Positions 43,182 to 54,850 of a stretch of DNA of 64,000 nucleotides are shown piece after piece (positions within the stretch are counted from its first letter, which is position 1; every line of letters starts with the position of its first letter). Below the pieces are notes generated by a model. That model was not told where the DNA came from, did not search any database, and saw only the letters and a program-made list of their open reading frames with translations. The stretch is from Saccharothrix longispora (lineage in GTDB: Bacteria; Actinomycetota; Actinomycetes; Mycobacteriales; Pseudonocardiaceae), in NCBI RefSeq assembly GCF_030852425.1, contig NZ_NSDM01000008.1, positions 1 through 64,000 of the forward strand, written 5' to 3'. Made by a program: the position numbers and the translations under genes.

Positions 43182-43832
43182 GTGAGCACGATCTACGACT
43201 GCGCCGTGCAGGACGACCGCGCGGCCGGCCTCGCCGCCGCGGCGGGCGCGGTGCGCTCCGGGCGCCTCGTGGTCCTCCCCACCGACACCGTCTACGGCAT
43301 CGGCTGCGACGCGTTCGACGCCGCCGCCGTGCGCGCGCTGCTGGAGGCCAAGGGGCGCGGGCCGGACATGCCGGTGCCCGTCCTCGTCGGTTCCTGGACC
43401 ACCATCGACGGCCTGGTGCTGAGCGTGTCCCGACAGGCCCGCGCCCTGATCGAGGCGTTCTGGCCGGGCGGCCTGTCGCTGGTGCTCGAACACGCGCCGT
43501 CGCTCGCCTGGGACCTCGGCCGGACCCGCGGCACGGTCATGCTGCGCATGCCGCTGCACCCGGTCGCCCTGGAGCTGCTGCGCGACGTCGGCCCGATGGC
43601 CGTCTCCAGCGCCAACAAGTCCGGCTTCCCGCCCGCGGGCACCGCGCAGGAGGCGTGGGACCAGCTCGGCGAGGACGTCGGCGTGTACCTCGACGGCGGC
43701 CCGTCGGCCGAGAACGTCGCGTCGACGATCGTGGACCTGACCGGTCCGGACCCCGTCGTGCTCCGCGAGGGCGCGGTGCCGGTGGCCGAGGTCTCGAAGG
43801 CGCTGGGCGTCGAAGTCGAGGTCGCCCGCTAG
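43182..43832 (+). CDS. tsaC: L-threonylcarbamoyladenylate synthase (YrdC/Sua5)
   Basis: A 216-residue YrdC-domain enzyme that makes threonylcarbamoyl-AMP from threonine, bicarbonate and ATP for the t6A37 tRNA modification. LVVLPTDTVYGIGCDAF is the first motif, AKGRGPDMPVPVLVG the substrate-binding KxR region, and VSSANKSG the conserved SxAN motif. GTG start. In actinobacteria the gene typically sits next to wecA and upstream of the atp operon, as here, and often after prmC, which here lies 7 kb away. Confidence 0.92.
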   Translation: MSTIYDCAVQDDRAAGLAAAAGAVRSGRLVVLPTDTVYGIGCDAFDAAAVRALLEAKGRGPDMPVPVLVGSWTTIDGLVLSVSRQARALIEAFWPGGLSLVLEHAPSLAWDLGRTRGTVMLRMPLHPVALELLRDVGPMAVSSANKSGFPPAGTAQEAWDQLGEDVGVYLDGGPSAENVASTIVDLTGPDPVVLREGAVPVAEVSKALGVEVEVAR

Positions 43833-43904
43833 TGGATCTTCACGATCGGAGTAGCGTGGTGGCCGCACCGCCCGACATCCCGGCTTCGAGGGGCTAAGCC
43901 TGCC

Positions 43905-45065
43905 GTGGGCCCGTTGCCTGCCGTGTCCAACGTCCTCCCCGTCCGGGAGTACCTGCTCGTCGCCCTGACCGCCGCCGTCGTGACGTTCCTGCTGGTCGGC
44001 CTGGTCCGCGCGCTGGCGTTCCGGATCGGCGCGGTCGCCTACCCCCGTTCGCGGGACGTGCACGTCAAACCCATGCCCCGGATGGGCGGGCTGGCCATGT
44101 ACGGCGGTGTGCTCGGCGGCATGCTGCTGGCGCACCAGCTGCCCGTGCTGCGGTCGGCGTTCGACTTCTCCTACGACCCGTACGCGGTCATCGTGGGCGG
44201 CGGCGTGATCGTCCTGGTGGGCGTGCTCGACGACCGCTTCGAGCTGGACTCCCTGACGAAACTCGCCGGCCAGGTCACCGCGGCGGGCATCCTCGTGCTG
44301 TTCGGTCTCCAGTGGCTGCTGTTCTGGGTGCCGTGGGGCGACGACGGCGAGGGCACCGGGTCGCTGCTGTCGCTGGACCAGAACCAGGGCGCGATCCTGT
44401 CCGTGCTGCTGGCCGTGACGATGGTCAACGCGATGAACTTCGTGGACGGCCTGGACGGCCTCGCCGCCGGCATCGGCCTCATCGCCGCCACCGCGACCTG
44501 CGTGTTCTCCATCGGCCTGCTGTCCAACAACGGCGGTGACGTCGGCGCGTACCCGCCCGCCCTGATCGCCGCCACGCTGGCCGGCGCGTGCCTGGGCTTC
44601 CTGCCGCACAACTTCAACCCGGCGCGCATCTTCATGGGCGACTCCGGGTCGATGCTGATCGGCCTGATGCTCGCCGCGTCCACCATCTCGGCCAGCGGGA
44701 AGATCAACTACGAGTCGGTGCGCGCCGAGGACGTCCTCGGCCTGCTCTCGCCGCTCGTGGTGGTCGCCGCCGTGCTGTTCGTGCCGATGCTCGACCTGCT
44801 CATGGCCGTGGTCCGGCGCACCCGGCGCGGCGAGAGCCCGTTCTCCGCGGACAAGATGCACCTGCACCACCGGTTGCTCGAGATCGGCCACTCGCAGCGC
44901 CGCGCCGTGCTGCTCATCTACCTGTGGGCGGGCGTGCTCGCGTTCGGCGCGGTGGCCCTGACGATCTTCGACGTCGCGGTCGTGGCGTGGTGCTTCGGCA
45001 TCGCCCTCCTGCTGGCGCTGCTGGTCTCCGCGATCCCCAGGCTCCGTGAGGTGCGTCGCTCCTGA
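43905..45065 (+). CDS. wecA: Decaprenyl-phosphate GlcNAc-1-phosphate transferase (WecA)
   Basis: A 386-residue polytopic enzyme of the MraY/WecA family that moves GlcNAc-1-P onto decaprenyl phosphate, the first step of the arabinogalactan linker. About eleven helices are visible. Signatures: KPMPRMGGLAMYGG, DDRFELDSLTKL (Mg2+ and UDP site), NFVDGLDGLAAG, FNPARIFMGDSGSMLIG and the loop HLHHRLLEIGHSQRR. GTG 43905 or GTG 43923 could be the start. It ends 67 bases before the atpI-like gene. Confidence 0.93.
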   Translation: MGPLPAVSNVLPVREYLLVALTAAVVTFLLVGLVRALAFRIGAVAYPRSRDVHVKPMPRMGGLAMYGGVLGGMLLAHQLPVLRSAFDFSYDPYAVIVGGGVIVLVGVLDDRFELDSLTKLAGQVTAAGILVLFGLQWLLFWVPWGDDGEGTGSLLSLDQNQGAILSVLLAVTMVNAMNFVDGLDGLAAGIGLIAATATCVFSIGLLSNNGGDVGAYPPALIAATLAGACLGFLPHNFNPARIFMGDSGSMLIGLMLAASTISASGKINYESVRAEDVLGLLSPLVVVAAVLFVPMLDLLMAVVRRTRRGESPFSADKMHLHHRLLEIGHSQRRAVLLIYLWAGVLAFGAVALTIFDVAVVAWCFGIALLLALLVSAIPRLREVRRS

Positions 45066-45132
45066 CCCCCCGATGGAGGGGTGCGGACGACCCCCCTTTT
45101 ACACTCGGTCCCGACCGGTGGGAAGGGGTGGC

Positions 45133-45588
45133 ATGGCCCAGGACAACGCTCAAGGCGACGAGTGGACGCACGACGCCGTCGTCCGCCGCCTCGCGGGTGA
45201 GATGTTCCGCGGCGCGATGTGGGCGGCGCTGGCCACCGTCGTCGTCTGCCTGGTGGTGTGGACCGTCGTCGCGGGCGCCACGGGTCTGGTGTCGGCCCTG
45301 ATCGGCGGTGTGATCGCGTGCCTGTCCTCGGTGGGCACGCTGGTCCTGATGCGCAAGACCGCGGCGCTGCCCGTGCAGTTCGTCATGGTGGCCGCGCTGG
45401 GCGGGTTCATGGGCAAGCTGATCCTGCTGTTCTGCGTGCTCCTGCTGCTCCGGCGGTTCCCCGAGCTGCACGTCAACGCGCTCGCGCTGACCACCGTCGC
45501 GACCATCGTGGTGACCACCTTCATGGAGGTGCGCGCCTCGAAGCGCAGTCGCAGTCAGATGGTCATCCCCACCCCCGGAAATACCTGA
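45133..45588 (+). CDS. AtpI-like small membrane protein
   Basis: A 151-residue protein starting at ATG 45133 after GGAAGGGG. Four hydrophobic helices (about 28-47, 52-71, 79-103, 111-128) and a basic tail are visible. Its position directly ahead of atpB is that of AtpI, an assembly factor for the c-ring, and of the conserved actinobacterial membrane protein found there; sequence identity with AtpI is low. TACACT at 45101-45106 is a likely -10 box, so the gene has its own promoter. Confidence 0.75.
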   Translation: MAQDNAQGDEWTHDAVVRRLAGEMFRGAMWAALATVVVCLVVWTVVAGATGLVSALIGGVIACLSSVGTLVLMRKTAALPVQFVMVAALGGFMGKLILLFCVLLLLRRFPELHVNALALTTVATIVVTTFMEVRASKRSRSQMVIPTPGNT

Positions 45589-45740
45589 TCTACCGGCTGG
45601 TACGGTTCGCGCAGGACGGGACACCCGGAAGTGTGGGGTGCCTCTCGTAGGCGCTTGCAGTCCGTAAGGTACGTTCTGTCCAGATCGTGACGATTCCCCC
45701 GGTGGAGTGAACGCCGGCCGGGAGAACCGGAAGGAACACA

Positions 45741-46517
45741 GTGACCACGATGGTGCTGGCTGCGGGTGAGTTCGTCGCGCCCGGTGTGAAGGACTTCTTC
45801 CTGCCACCGATCTTCGGCGAAGTCACCAAGCCGATGGTCCTGGTGGTGCTGTCGATCTTCATCATCGCCGCCTTCTTCCTCGCCGCGAGCCGCAACCTCA
45901 AGCTCGTGCCGGGCAAGTTCCAGTTCCTGGCGGAGTCGCTCTACGACGTCGGACGCAACGGGATCGCGCGCGAGCAGATCGGCAGCAAGGACTTCAAGCC
46001 GTTCATCCCGCTCATCCTGACCGTGTTCACCTTCATCCTGGTGAACAACCTGTTCGGGATCATCCCGTTCGTGCAGTTCCCGACGATGTCCCACATCGGG
46101 TTCCCGCTGGCGGTCTCGCTGCTGGTGATCTACCCGGTCTACCACTTCGTCGGGTTCAAGCGCCACGGGTTCCTCGGTTACCTGAAGCACCAGACCATGC
46201 CGCCCAGCGCGCCGTGGTTCGTGCTCCCGCTGCTGATCCCGATCGAGTTCCTGCAGAAGTTCATCCTGAACCCGCTGACGCTCGCCCTGCGTGTGTTCGC
46301 GGCGATGTTCGCGGGTCACCTCCTGCTGATGGTGTTCACCCTCGCCGGTGAAGCCCTCCTGTTCTCGGGCGGCGTGACGGTCGTCGTCGCACCGATCTCC
46401 TTCCTCTTCGCCATCGCGCTGACGTTCCTGGAAGCGCTGATCATGGTGTTGCAGGCCTACATCTTTGCTCTGCTGTCCGCCGGCTACATCGGCGCCGCGC
46501 TGGCGGAAGAGCACTGA
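45741..46517 (+). CDS. atpB: ATP synthase subunit a
   Basis: A 258-residue F0 stator subunit with proton half-channels. The essential arginine is in LALRVFAAMFAGHLLLM and the conserved partner region is ALIMVLQAYIFALLSAGYIGAAL. VNNLFGIIPFVQFP is the family helix-loop signature. GTG 45741 after GGAAGGAA. The 152 bases before it should contain the operon promoter, but I cannot identify convincing boxes. Confidence 0.96.
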   Translation: MTTMVLAAGEFVAPGVKDFFLPPIFGEVTKPMVLVVLSIFIIAAFFLAASRNLKLVPGKFQFLAESLYDVGRNGIAREQIGSKDFKPFIPLILTVFTFILVNNLFGIIPFVQFPTMSHIGFPLAVSLLVIYPVYHFVGFKRHGFLGYLKHQTMPPSAPWFVLPLLIPIEFLQKFILNPLTLALRVFAAMFAGHLLLMVFTLAGEALLFSGGVTVVVAPISFLFAIALTFLEALIMVLQAYIFALLSAGYIGAALAEEH

Positions 46518-46581
46518 GAAAAAGCAAGCCTCCGATCCGCGGCGAACGGTCGCGGACCGAATTGGAAAGGGAACTGCACAA

Positions 46582-46833
46582 GTGAGCGCTCTCGTTCTTG
46601 CGCAGGAAGCTGCCACCGGCATCACCGACGCCGGTCTGGCCGCCATCGGCTACGGCCTCGCCGCCATCGGCCCGGCCCTCGGTGTGGGCATGATCTTCTC
46701 CTCGGTCATCAACGGCACCGCCCGCCAGCCCGAGGCCCGCGGCGTCCTGCTGGGCCTGGCCTGGACGACCTTCGCCATCGTCGAGGTCCTCGCCCTGCTC
46801 GGCTTCGTCGTCTTCTTCCTCGCCACCGGCTGA
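46582..46833 (+). CDS. atpE: ATP synthase subunit c
   Basis: An 83-residue hairpin of two helices forming the rotor ring. The GxGxG-like packing motif is AAIGPALGVGMIFSSVINGTARQPE with the RQPE loop, and the proton-binding Glu is in FAIVEVLALLGFVV. A GTG start after GGAAAGGGAA is chosen; the in-frame ORF extends upstream but the extension is not conserved. Confidence 0.96.
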   Translation: MSALVLAQEAATGITDAGLAAIGYGLAAIGPALGVGMIFSSVINGTARQPEARGVLLGLAWTTFAIVEVLALLGFVVFFLATG

Positions 46834-46862
46834 GTCCTCGTTCATCGCATAAGGAGACGGTT

Positions 46863-47411
46863 GTGATGAATCCACTCATCGTGGCTGCGGGAGAGGTGCC
46901 GAGTCCGGTCCTGCCGCACCCGGCCGAGATCGTCATCGGCCTGATCGCCTTCCTCCTGCTCTTCTTCATCATCAAGAAGTTCGTCACGCCGCGCTTCGAG
47001 GCGATGTACGCGGAGCGGGCCGCCAAGATCGAAGGCGGCATCGAGAAGGCGGAGCAGGCCCAGGTCGAGGCCCAGCGCGCGCTGGAGCAGTACAAGGCGC
47101 AGCTGGCCGAGGCACGTGCCGAGGCGGCTCGCATCCGTGACGACGCCCGCATGGAAGGCGAGCAGATCGTCACCGAGCTGCGGGCCAAGGCGCAGGAGGA
47201 ATCCGCGCGGATCGTCGCGCAGGGTCAGACCCAGCTCGAGACGCAGCGCGCGCAGATCGTCGCGGAGCTGCGCGGTGAACTGGGCCGACTCGCCATCGAC
47301 CTCGCCGAGCGGGTCGTGGGCGAGTCGCTGGAGGACGAGGTCCGCCGTCGGGGCACCGTCGACCGGTTCCTCGCGGACCTCGACGGCACGTCGGCTCCGG
47401 CCGTCAAGTGA
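46863..47411 (+). CDS. atpF: ATP synthase subunit b
   Basis: A 182-residue peripheral-stalk subunit: one N-terminal helix ([19 protein letters not shown]) followed by a long charged coiled coil rich in Ala, Glu, Gln and Arg. GTG 46863 and the adjacent ATG 46866 are both possible starts after AAGGAG. In actinobacteria a single b polypeptide pairs with a longer delta subunit. Confidence 0.95.
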   Translation: MMNPLIVAAGEVPSPVLPHPAEIVIGLIAFLLLFFIIKKFVTPRFEAMYAERAAKIEGGIEKAEQAQVEAQRALEQYKAQLAEARAEAARIRDDARMEGEQIVTELRAKAQEESARIVAQGQTQLETQRAQIVAELRGELGRLAIDLAERVVGESLEDEVRRRGTVDRFLADLDGTSAPAVK

Positions 47412-47421
47412 GGGAAGGCCG

Positions 47422-48258
47422 ATGACGCTGCACGCCGCTAGCCGAGACGCCCTGGCAGCCGCAGAACTGCGGCTGCTGGAGATCGTGGACGGCACGACCG
47501 GCACCGAGGCCAGCGGGCAGCTGGCGAAGCTGGGTGACGAGCTGTTCGCGGTCGTCGGCCTGCTGTCCGGCCAGCCCGCGCTGCGCCGCGCGCTGGCCGA
47601 GAACTCCTCCGAGCCGGCGGTCCGGGAGCAGCTGCTGCGCGGCCTGCTCGCCGACAAGCTCGGCGAGCCGACCCTCCAGGTGCTGACCATGGTCGTCGCC
47701 GCCCGCTGGTCGGGTCCGCGCGAGATGGTCGACGGCATCGAGTCGCTGGCCCGCACCACGCTGCTGGTGCGGGCGGAACGCGACGGCCGGCTCGACGCGG
47801 TGGAGGACGAGCTGTTCCGGCTCGGCCGCATCATCGCGGGCAACCACGGGCTGGAGCGCGCGCTGTCCGACCCGTCGACGGACTCCGCCGGCCGGATCGC
47901 GCTGCTCGACGGTCTCATCGCGGGCAAGGTCGACGCGATCACCAAGACCCTGGCGGACCACCTCGTCCGCATGCCGCGGGGTCGGGGGATCGTCGACGGC
48001 CTCGGCGACCTCGCGTCGCTCGCAGCCAAGCGCCGGGAACGTTCCGTCGCCCACGTTCGTTCCTCCGTCGAACTGGACGCGGCGCAGCAGGACCGACTCG
48101 AAGCCACGCTGACCCGCATCTACTCCAGGCCGATCGCACTGCACGTCGAGGTGGACCCCGCCCTGCGCGGCGGTCTCATCGTCAAGATCGGTGACGAAGT
48201 CATCGACGGAAGCGTGGCCGGTCGGTTGGCGGCCCTGCGCCGCGACATCGCCGGCTGA
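47422..48258 (+). CDS. atpH: ATP synthase subunit delta
   Basis: A 278-residue delta subunit joining the stalk to F1. It is longer than the usual ~180 residues, because an N-terminal extension precedes the conserved C-terminal delta signature ([28 protein letters not shown]). Long delta is typical of actinobacteria, though the b-delta fusion of mycobacteria is not present. ATG 47422 after GGGAAGG. Confidence 0.93.
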   Translation: MTLHAASRDALAAAELRLLEIVDGTTGTEASGQLAKLGDELFAVVGLLSGQPALRRALAENSSEPAVREQLLRGLLADKLGEPTLQVLTMVVAARWSGPREMVDGIESLARTTLLVRAERDGRLDAVEDELFRLGRIIAGNHGLERALSDPSTDSAGRIALLDGLIAGKVDAITKTLADHLVRMPRGRGIVDGLGDLASLAAKRRERSVAHVRSSVELDAAQQDRLEATLTRIYSRPIALHVEVDPALRGGLIVKIGDEVIDGSVAGRLAALRRDIAG

Positions 48259-48320
48259 CCCACAACGGAACCGCGGCCCAAGAGCCCCTTTCCCGCAAAC
48301 GAAGTGAGAGCAGGAACGAC

Positions 48321-49964
48321 ATGGCGGAGCTGACGATCTCGTCGGACGAGATCCGCAGTGCGATCGAGAAGTACGTCTCGACCTATTCCCCGGAGGTCAC
48401 CCGGGAAGAGGTCGGCGTCGTCGCGGAGACCTACGACGGCATCGCCATCGTCGAAGGTCTGCCCGGCACCATGACCAACGAGCTGCTGGAGTTCCCCGGC
48501 GGCGTGCTCGGTGTCGCCCTCAGCCTGGAGGTCCGCACGATCGGCGCGGTCATCCTGGGTGACTTCGACAAGATCGAAGAGGGCCAGGAGGTCAAGCGGA
48601 CCGGCCAGGTGCTCTCCGTGCCCGTCGGCGACGGCTTCCTGGGCCGCGTGGTCAACCCGCTCGGCCAGCCGATCGACGGCCTCGGCGACATCGTGGCCGA
48701 CGAGAACCGCGCCCTGGAGCTCCAGGCCGCGTCCGTGCTGCAGCGGCAGCCGGTGGGCGAGCCGATGCAGACCGGCATCAAGGCCATCGACTCGATGACC
48801 CCCATCGGCCGCGGCCAGCGCCAGCTGATCATCGGCGACCGCAAGACCGGCAAGACCGCGGTCTGCATCGACACGATCATCAACCAGAAGAAGGCCTGGG
48901 ACTCGGGCGACCCGACGCAGCAGGTCCGCTGCGTGTACGTCGCCGTCGGCCAGAAGGGCTCCACCATCGCGGGCGTCAAGGCCGCGCTGGAGGAGGCGGG
49001 CGCGCTGGAGTACACCACCATCGTCGCCGCCCCCGCGTCCGACTCGGCCGGCTTCAAGTGGCTCGCGCCGTACACCGGCTCGGCCATCGGCCAGCACTGG
49101 ATGTACCAGGGCAAGCACGTCCTGATCATCTTCGACGACCTGACCAAGCAGGCGGAGGCGTACCGCGCCATCTCGCTGCTGCTGCGCCGCCCGCCGGGCC
49201 GCGAGGCGTACCCGGGCGACGTCTTCTACTTGCACTCGCGCCTGCTGGAGCGCTGCGCGAAGCTGTCCGACGACATGGGCGGCGGCTCGATGACCGGTCT
49301 CCCGATCATCGAGACCAAGGCCAACGACGTGTCGGCGTACATCCCGACCAACGTCATCTCCATCACCGACGGCCAGTGCTTCCTGGAGTCGGACCTGTTC
49401 AACGCCGGTGTGCGCCCGGCCGTCAACGTGGGCATCTCGGTGTCCCGCGTCGGTGGCGCCGCGCAGACCAAGGCGATGAAGACGGTCTCCGGCTCGCTGC
49501 GCCTCGACCTGTCGCAGTTCCGCGAGCTGGAGGCGTTCTCCGCCTTCGCCTCGGACCTCGACGCCGCCTCGCGCGCCCAGCTGGACCGCGGCGCCCGGCT
49601 GGTCGAGCTGCTCAAGCAGGGGCAGTACTCGCCGGTGCCGATGGAGGAGCAGGTCGTCTCCATCTACCTCGGCACCAAGGGCCACCTCGACTCGATCCCG
49701 GTGGGCGACGTCCGCCGCTTCGAGGCCGAGTTCCTGGACCACCTGCGGCGTTCCCACGAGGCCGTGCTGTCCGGCATCCGCGAGTCCAAGAAGCTGTCGG
49801 ACGACGCGGAGCGGGGCATCGTGGACGCCGTCAACTCCTTCAAGCAGCAGTTCACCGCCTCGAACGGCACGTCGGTCGTCGACGTCCCGGCCGACGCGAT
49901 GGACGCCGACAAGGTCGGGCAGGAGTCGGTGAAGGTCAACCGACCGGCTCCGACCGAGAAGTGA
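48321..49964 (+). CDS. atpA: ATP synthase subunit alpha
   Basis: A 547-residue non-catalytic F1 subunit. [10 protein letters not shown] is the P-loop, [23 protein letters not shown] the hallmark motif and [12 protein letters not shown] the C-terminal signature region. The last 40 residues are an extension ([20 protein letters not shown]) of the sort that mycobacterial alpha subunits use to limit ATP hydrolysis. Eight bases separate it from atpG. Confidence 0.97.
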   Translation: MAELTISSDEIRSAIEKYVSTYSPEVTREEVGVVAETYDGIAIVEGLPGTMTNELLEFPGGVLGVALSLEVRTIGAVILGDFDKIEEGQEVKRTGQVLSVPVGDGFLGRVVNPLGQPIDGLGDIVADENRALELQAASVLQRQPVGEPMQTGIKAIDSMTPIGRGQRQLIIGDRKTGKTAVCIDTIINQKKAWDSGDPTQQVRCVYVAVGQKGSTIAGVKAALEEAGALEYTTIVAAPASDSAGFKWLAPYTGSAIGQHWMYQGKHVLIIFDDLTKQAEAYRAISLLLRRPPGREAYPGDVFYLHSRLLERCAKLSDDMGGGSMTGLPIIETKANDVSAYIPTNVISITDGQCFLESDLFNAGVRPAVNVGISVSRVGGAAQTKAMKTVSGSLRLDLSQFRELEAFSAFASDLDAASRAQLDRGARLVELLKQGQYSPVPMEEQVVSIYLGTKGHLDSIPVGDVRRFEAEFLDHLRRSHEAVLSGIRESKKLSDDAERGIVDAVNSFKQQFTASNGTSVVDVPADAMDADKVGQESVKVNRPAPTEK

Positions 49965-49971
49965 CGTAGGC

Positions 49972-52333
<2,362 letters not shown>

Positions 52334-52345
52334 GTCGGGCCGTCA

Positions 52346-52382
52346 CCGGAGGGCCGTTCCCGCGTCGGGAGCGGCCCTCCGG
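52346..52382. terminator. Strong bidirectional terminator after atpD
   Basis: A 17-base arm at 52346-52362 (starts CCGGAGGGCCG) pairs with 52366-52382 across a 3-base loop, with one T-G wobble. It ends the main atp transcript and, read from the other side, the iclR gene whose stop abuts it. Confidence 0.88.
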
Positions 52383-52383
52383 C

Positions 52384-53127
52384 CTACCCGGCCCAGCCCA
52401 GGGCCCGCGAGATCGCGAGCCCGCAGGCGCGCACCGCCGGCACGACGGTGTCCGTCCGCGTGCCCGTGGGCACCACCACGGACACCGAGGCCACCACGTC
52501 CCCGCCCGGACCGCGCACCGGCGCCGCCACCGAGTACGTGATCAGCTCGATCTGCCGGTCGCTGATCGCGTAACCGTCCCGCCGCGCCCGCGCCAGGGCC
52601 TCCCGCAGCGGCCCGGCCGAGGTGATCGTCCTCGGGGTGAACCTCCGCAGCGGGGCCGCCAGCACGGCCTCCCGCACGTCCGCCGGCGCGTGGGCGAGCA
52701 GCACCAGCCCGACGCCCGTGCAGTGCAGCGGCATCCGGCTGCCCACCCGCGTGACCACGTTGACCGCGTCGCGCGCCGAGATGCGCTCCACGTACACGAC
52801 CTCCGCGCCGTCGCGCACGGCCAGCTGCACGTTGTGCCGCGTCACCTCGTACAGGTCCTCCAGGAACGGCACGGCCCGGTCCCGCAGGTCGAGGCTGCCC
52901 GGCGACAGCACGCCCAGCTCCAGCAGCCGCAGCCCCACCGAGTACCGGCCGTCCGCGCCCCGCTCCAGGGCCCCGAGGTCCACCAGGGACGCCACCAGGC
53001 GGTGCGTGGTGCTCAGGGGCAGCCCGGAGCGGCGGCTCAGCTCCGACAGGGTCGCGGCCGGCCGGTCCGCGCTGAACACCGACAGCAGCGAGAACGCCCG
53101 GTCCAGCAGCGCCTTCGGTGTCGTCAC
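52384..53127 (-). CDS. IclR-family transcriptional regulator
   Basis: A 247-residue regulator. The winged helix occupies residues about 8-62 ([27 protein letters not shown]), and the ligand-binding IclR effector domain follows ([39 protein letters not shown]). It lies on the opposite strand between atpD and atpC, in effect splitting the ATP synthase operon. Target genes are not evident; most IclR proteins control nearby catabolic genes, which are absent here. Confidence 0.9.
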   Translation of the reverse strand: MTTPKALLDRAFSLLSVFSADRPAATLSELSRRSGLPLSTTHRLVASLVDLGALERGADGRYSVGLRLLELGVLSPGSLDLRDRAVPFLEDLYEVTRHNVQLAVRDGAEVVYVERISARDAVNVVTRVGSRMPLHCTGVGLVLLAHAPADVREAVLAAPLRRFTPRTITSAGPLREALARARRDGYAISDRQIELITYSVAAPVRGPGGDVVASVSVVVPTGTRTDTVVPAVRACGLAISRALGWAG

Positions 53128-53360
53128 GCGCCCAGTCTTCCACTCACCGGAAAGGCACCTCCGCCGGTCGGTGGGACGCTGATCACAGCGCGTGCCGTGA
53201 TCCGCGCGTTCGCCCTAGTGACGGCCCCGGCGGCCACCTCCGGGGCGTGCGCCACCAGGGTGGTGCCGCACGCGGAGCACACCTGGGGGTGGCTGGTGCG
53301 GCACACCCTTCCGGCCACCGTTTAGACTGCACTGGACTCCAGTCGACGAGGGAGATGCGC

Positions 53361-53726
53361 GTGGCCGAGATGACCGTCCAGCTGGTCGCCGTGGAACGCC
53401 GCCTGTGGTCCGGCACGGCCACCTCGGTGGTCGCGCAGACCCTCGAGGGCGAGATCGGCATCCTGCCCGGGCACGAGCCCGTGCTGGGCCAGCTCGTCGA
53501 GGGCGGCGTGGTCCGCATCCGGACCGCCGACGGCGAGCTCGTCACGGCCGCGGTGCACGGCGGGTTCCTCTCCGTCACCGGCGAGGGCGTGAGCATCCTC
53601 GCCGAGAACGCCGAACTGGCCGGCGAGATCGACGTCGAGCGGGCCCGCGGCAACGTCGGCAGCGACGACGAGGCCGAGCGGGTACGGGCGCTGGCGCGAC
53701 TCCGCGCCGCCGGACACGCGGTCTGA
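53361..53726 (+). CDS. atpC: ATP synthase subunit epsilon
   Basis: A 121-residue central-stalk subunit. The N-terminal beta-sandwich ([41 protein letters not shown]) is typical, and the C-terminal helical part is short, as in actinobacteria, where epsilon does not strongly inhibit. GTG 53361 is chosen because GAGGGAG at 53347-53353 is ideally spaced; ATG 53355 is too close. TAGACT at 53323-53328 could be its own -10 box, needed because iclR and a terminator cut it off from atpD. Confidence 0.93.
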   Translation: MAEMTVQLVAVERRLWSGTATSVVAQTLEGEIGILPGHEPVLGQLVEGGVVRIRTADGELVTAAVHGGFLSVTGEGVSILAENAELAGEIDVERARGNVGSDDEAERVRALARLRAAGHAV

Positions 53727-53748
53727 CGCGGACGAGCGGACAAGCGCC

Positions 53749-54186
53749 GTGGGGATCGCCGAAGTCGTCGGGGTGGTCCTGTTCGTCGCGGTGGTGGTCC
53801 TCGCGTACTCCGCGTGGCGCCGCGTCCGCCTCCTGCGCGCCGGCGGCGTGCACGTGGCCCTGAGGGCCCGCGTGGACGACACCGGCCGGGGCTGGCACCT
53901 GGGCGTCGGCCACTACCGGGGCGACGAGTTCGTCTGGCACCGCGTGCTGAGCCTGGGCCTGGGGCCGGGCCCGGACGTGACCATCTCCCGCGAGGGCTTC
54001 GAGATCGACGACCGGCGCGAGCCGACCCCGCTGGAGGGGTACGCCATGCCCGCGGGCGCGGTGGTCCTCCGCTGCCGCAGCGCCAAGGGCGAGGTGGAGA
54101 TCGCGATGGGCCCGGACGCCCTGACCGGCTTCCTGTCGTGGCTGGAGTCGGCCCCCCCGGGCCGCTCCATCCCCTGGGCCTCCTAG
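53749..54186 (+). CDS. DUF2550 membrane protein
   Basis: A 145-residue protein with one N-terminal helix (about 4-22, EVVGVVLFVAVVVLAYSAW) and a cytoplasmic domain with WHLGVGHYRGDEFVWHRVLSLG, the DUF2550 hallmark. The family is confined to actinobacteria and sits right after atpC. Function unknown. GTG start; it overlaps the end of the opposite-strand adenosyltransferase gene by 4 bases. Confidence 0.9.
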   Translation: MGIAEVVGVVLFVAVVVLAYSAWRRVRLLRAGGVHVALRARVDDTGRGWHLGVGHYRGDEFVWHRVLSLGLGPGPDVTISREGFEIDDRREPTPLEGYAMPAGAVVLRCRSAKGEVEIAMGPDALTGFLSWLESAPPGRSIPWAS

Positions 54187-54764
54187 CGGGCCTCGCGGCC
54201 GCCGCCCGGCTGCCACAGCACGTCCCCGTCGGGGTTGGCGACCCGCGCCAGGATGAACAGCAGGTCCGACAACCGGTTGAGGTACTTGGCCGTCAGCGGG
54301 TTCGTCGCCTCGGCCTCGGCCTCGACCAACCCCCACGTGGAGCGCTCCGCCCGTCGCGCGATCGTGCGCGCCTGGTGCAGCAGCGCGGCGCCCGGCGTGC
54401 CCCCGTTGAGGATGAACGACGACAGCTTCCCCAACCGGGAGTTGAACTCGTCGCACCACCCCTCCAGGCGGTCGACGTACGGCTGGGTCACCCGCAGCGG
54501 CGGGTACTCGGGGTCCTCCACGATCGGCGTGCAGAGGTCCGCGCCCACGTCGAACAGGTCGTTCTGCACCTGCCGCACCACGGCGGCCACGTCGTCGGCC
54601 AGGCCGCCCAGCGCCAGGGCGACGCCCAGCGCCGCGTTCGTCTCGTCCACGTCGGCGTAGGCGGAGATGCGCGGCGACGTCTTGGGGACCCGCGAGAAGT
54701 CGCCCAGTCCCGTCGTCCCGTCGTCGCCGACCCGGGTGTAGATCTTCGTCAGGTGCACGGCCAT
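54183..54764 (-). CDS. Cob(I)alamin adenosyltransferase, PduO-type
   Basis: A 193-residue trimeric enzyme making adenosylcobalamin from cob(I)alamin and ATP. KIYTRVGDDGTTGLGDFSRVPK is the N-terminal ATP loop, FDVGADLCTP and ARTIARRAER.. with YLNRLSDLLFILAR are the remaining family motifs. ATG 54764 is preferred to GTG upstream because the minus-strand TAGAGT (54772-54777) ends 7 bases before it, giving a leaderless mRNA. The B12-dependent mutase encoded nearby could use its product. Confidence 0.94.
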   Translation of the reverse strand: MAVHLTKIYTRVGDDGTTGLGDFSRVPKTSPRISAYADVDETNAALGVALALGGLADDVAAVVRQVQNDLFDVGADLCTPIVEDPEYPPLRVTQPYVDRLEGWCDEFNSRLGKLSSFILNGGTPGAALLHQARTIARRAERSTWGLVEAEAEATNPLTAKYLNRLSDLLFILARVANPDGDVLWQPGGGREAR

Positions 54765-54850
54765 GCCCAGCACTCTAGACAGAGCACCGCGCACGGACAC
54801 GATTCAGCGCGTCCGTAGGATTGCGGCACAACGAGCGAGGAGTTCCCCAC

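Noticed and set aside
46465-46581. N-terminal extension of atpE
   Set aside because: It overlaps the end of atpB in another frame and c subunits do not have such an extension; GTG 46582 with a ribosome site gives the normal 83 residues.
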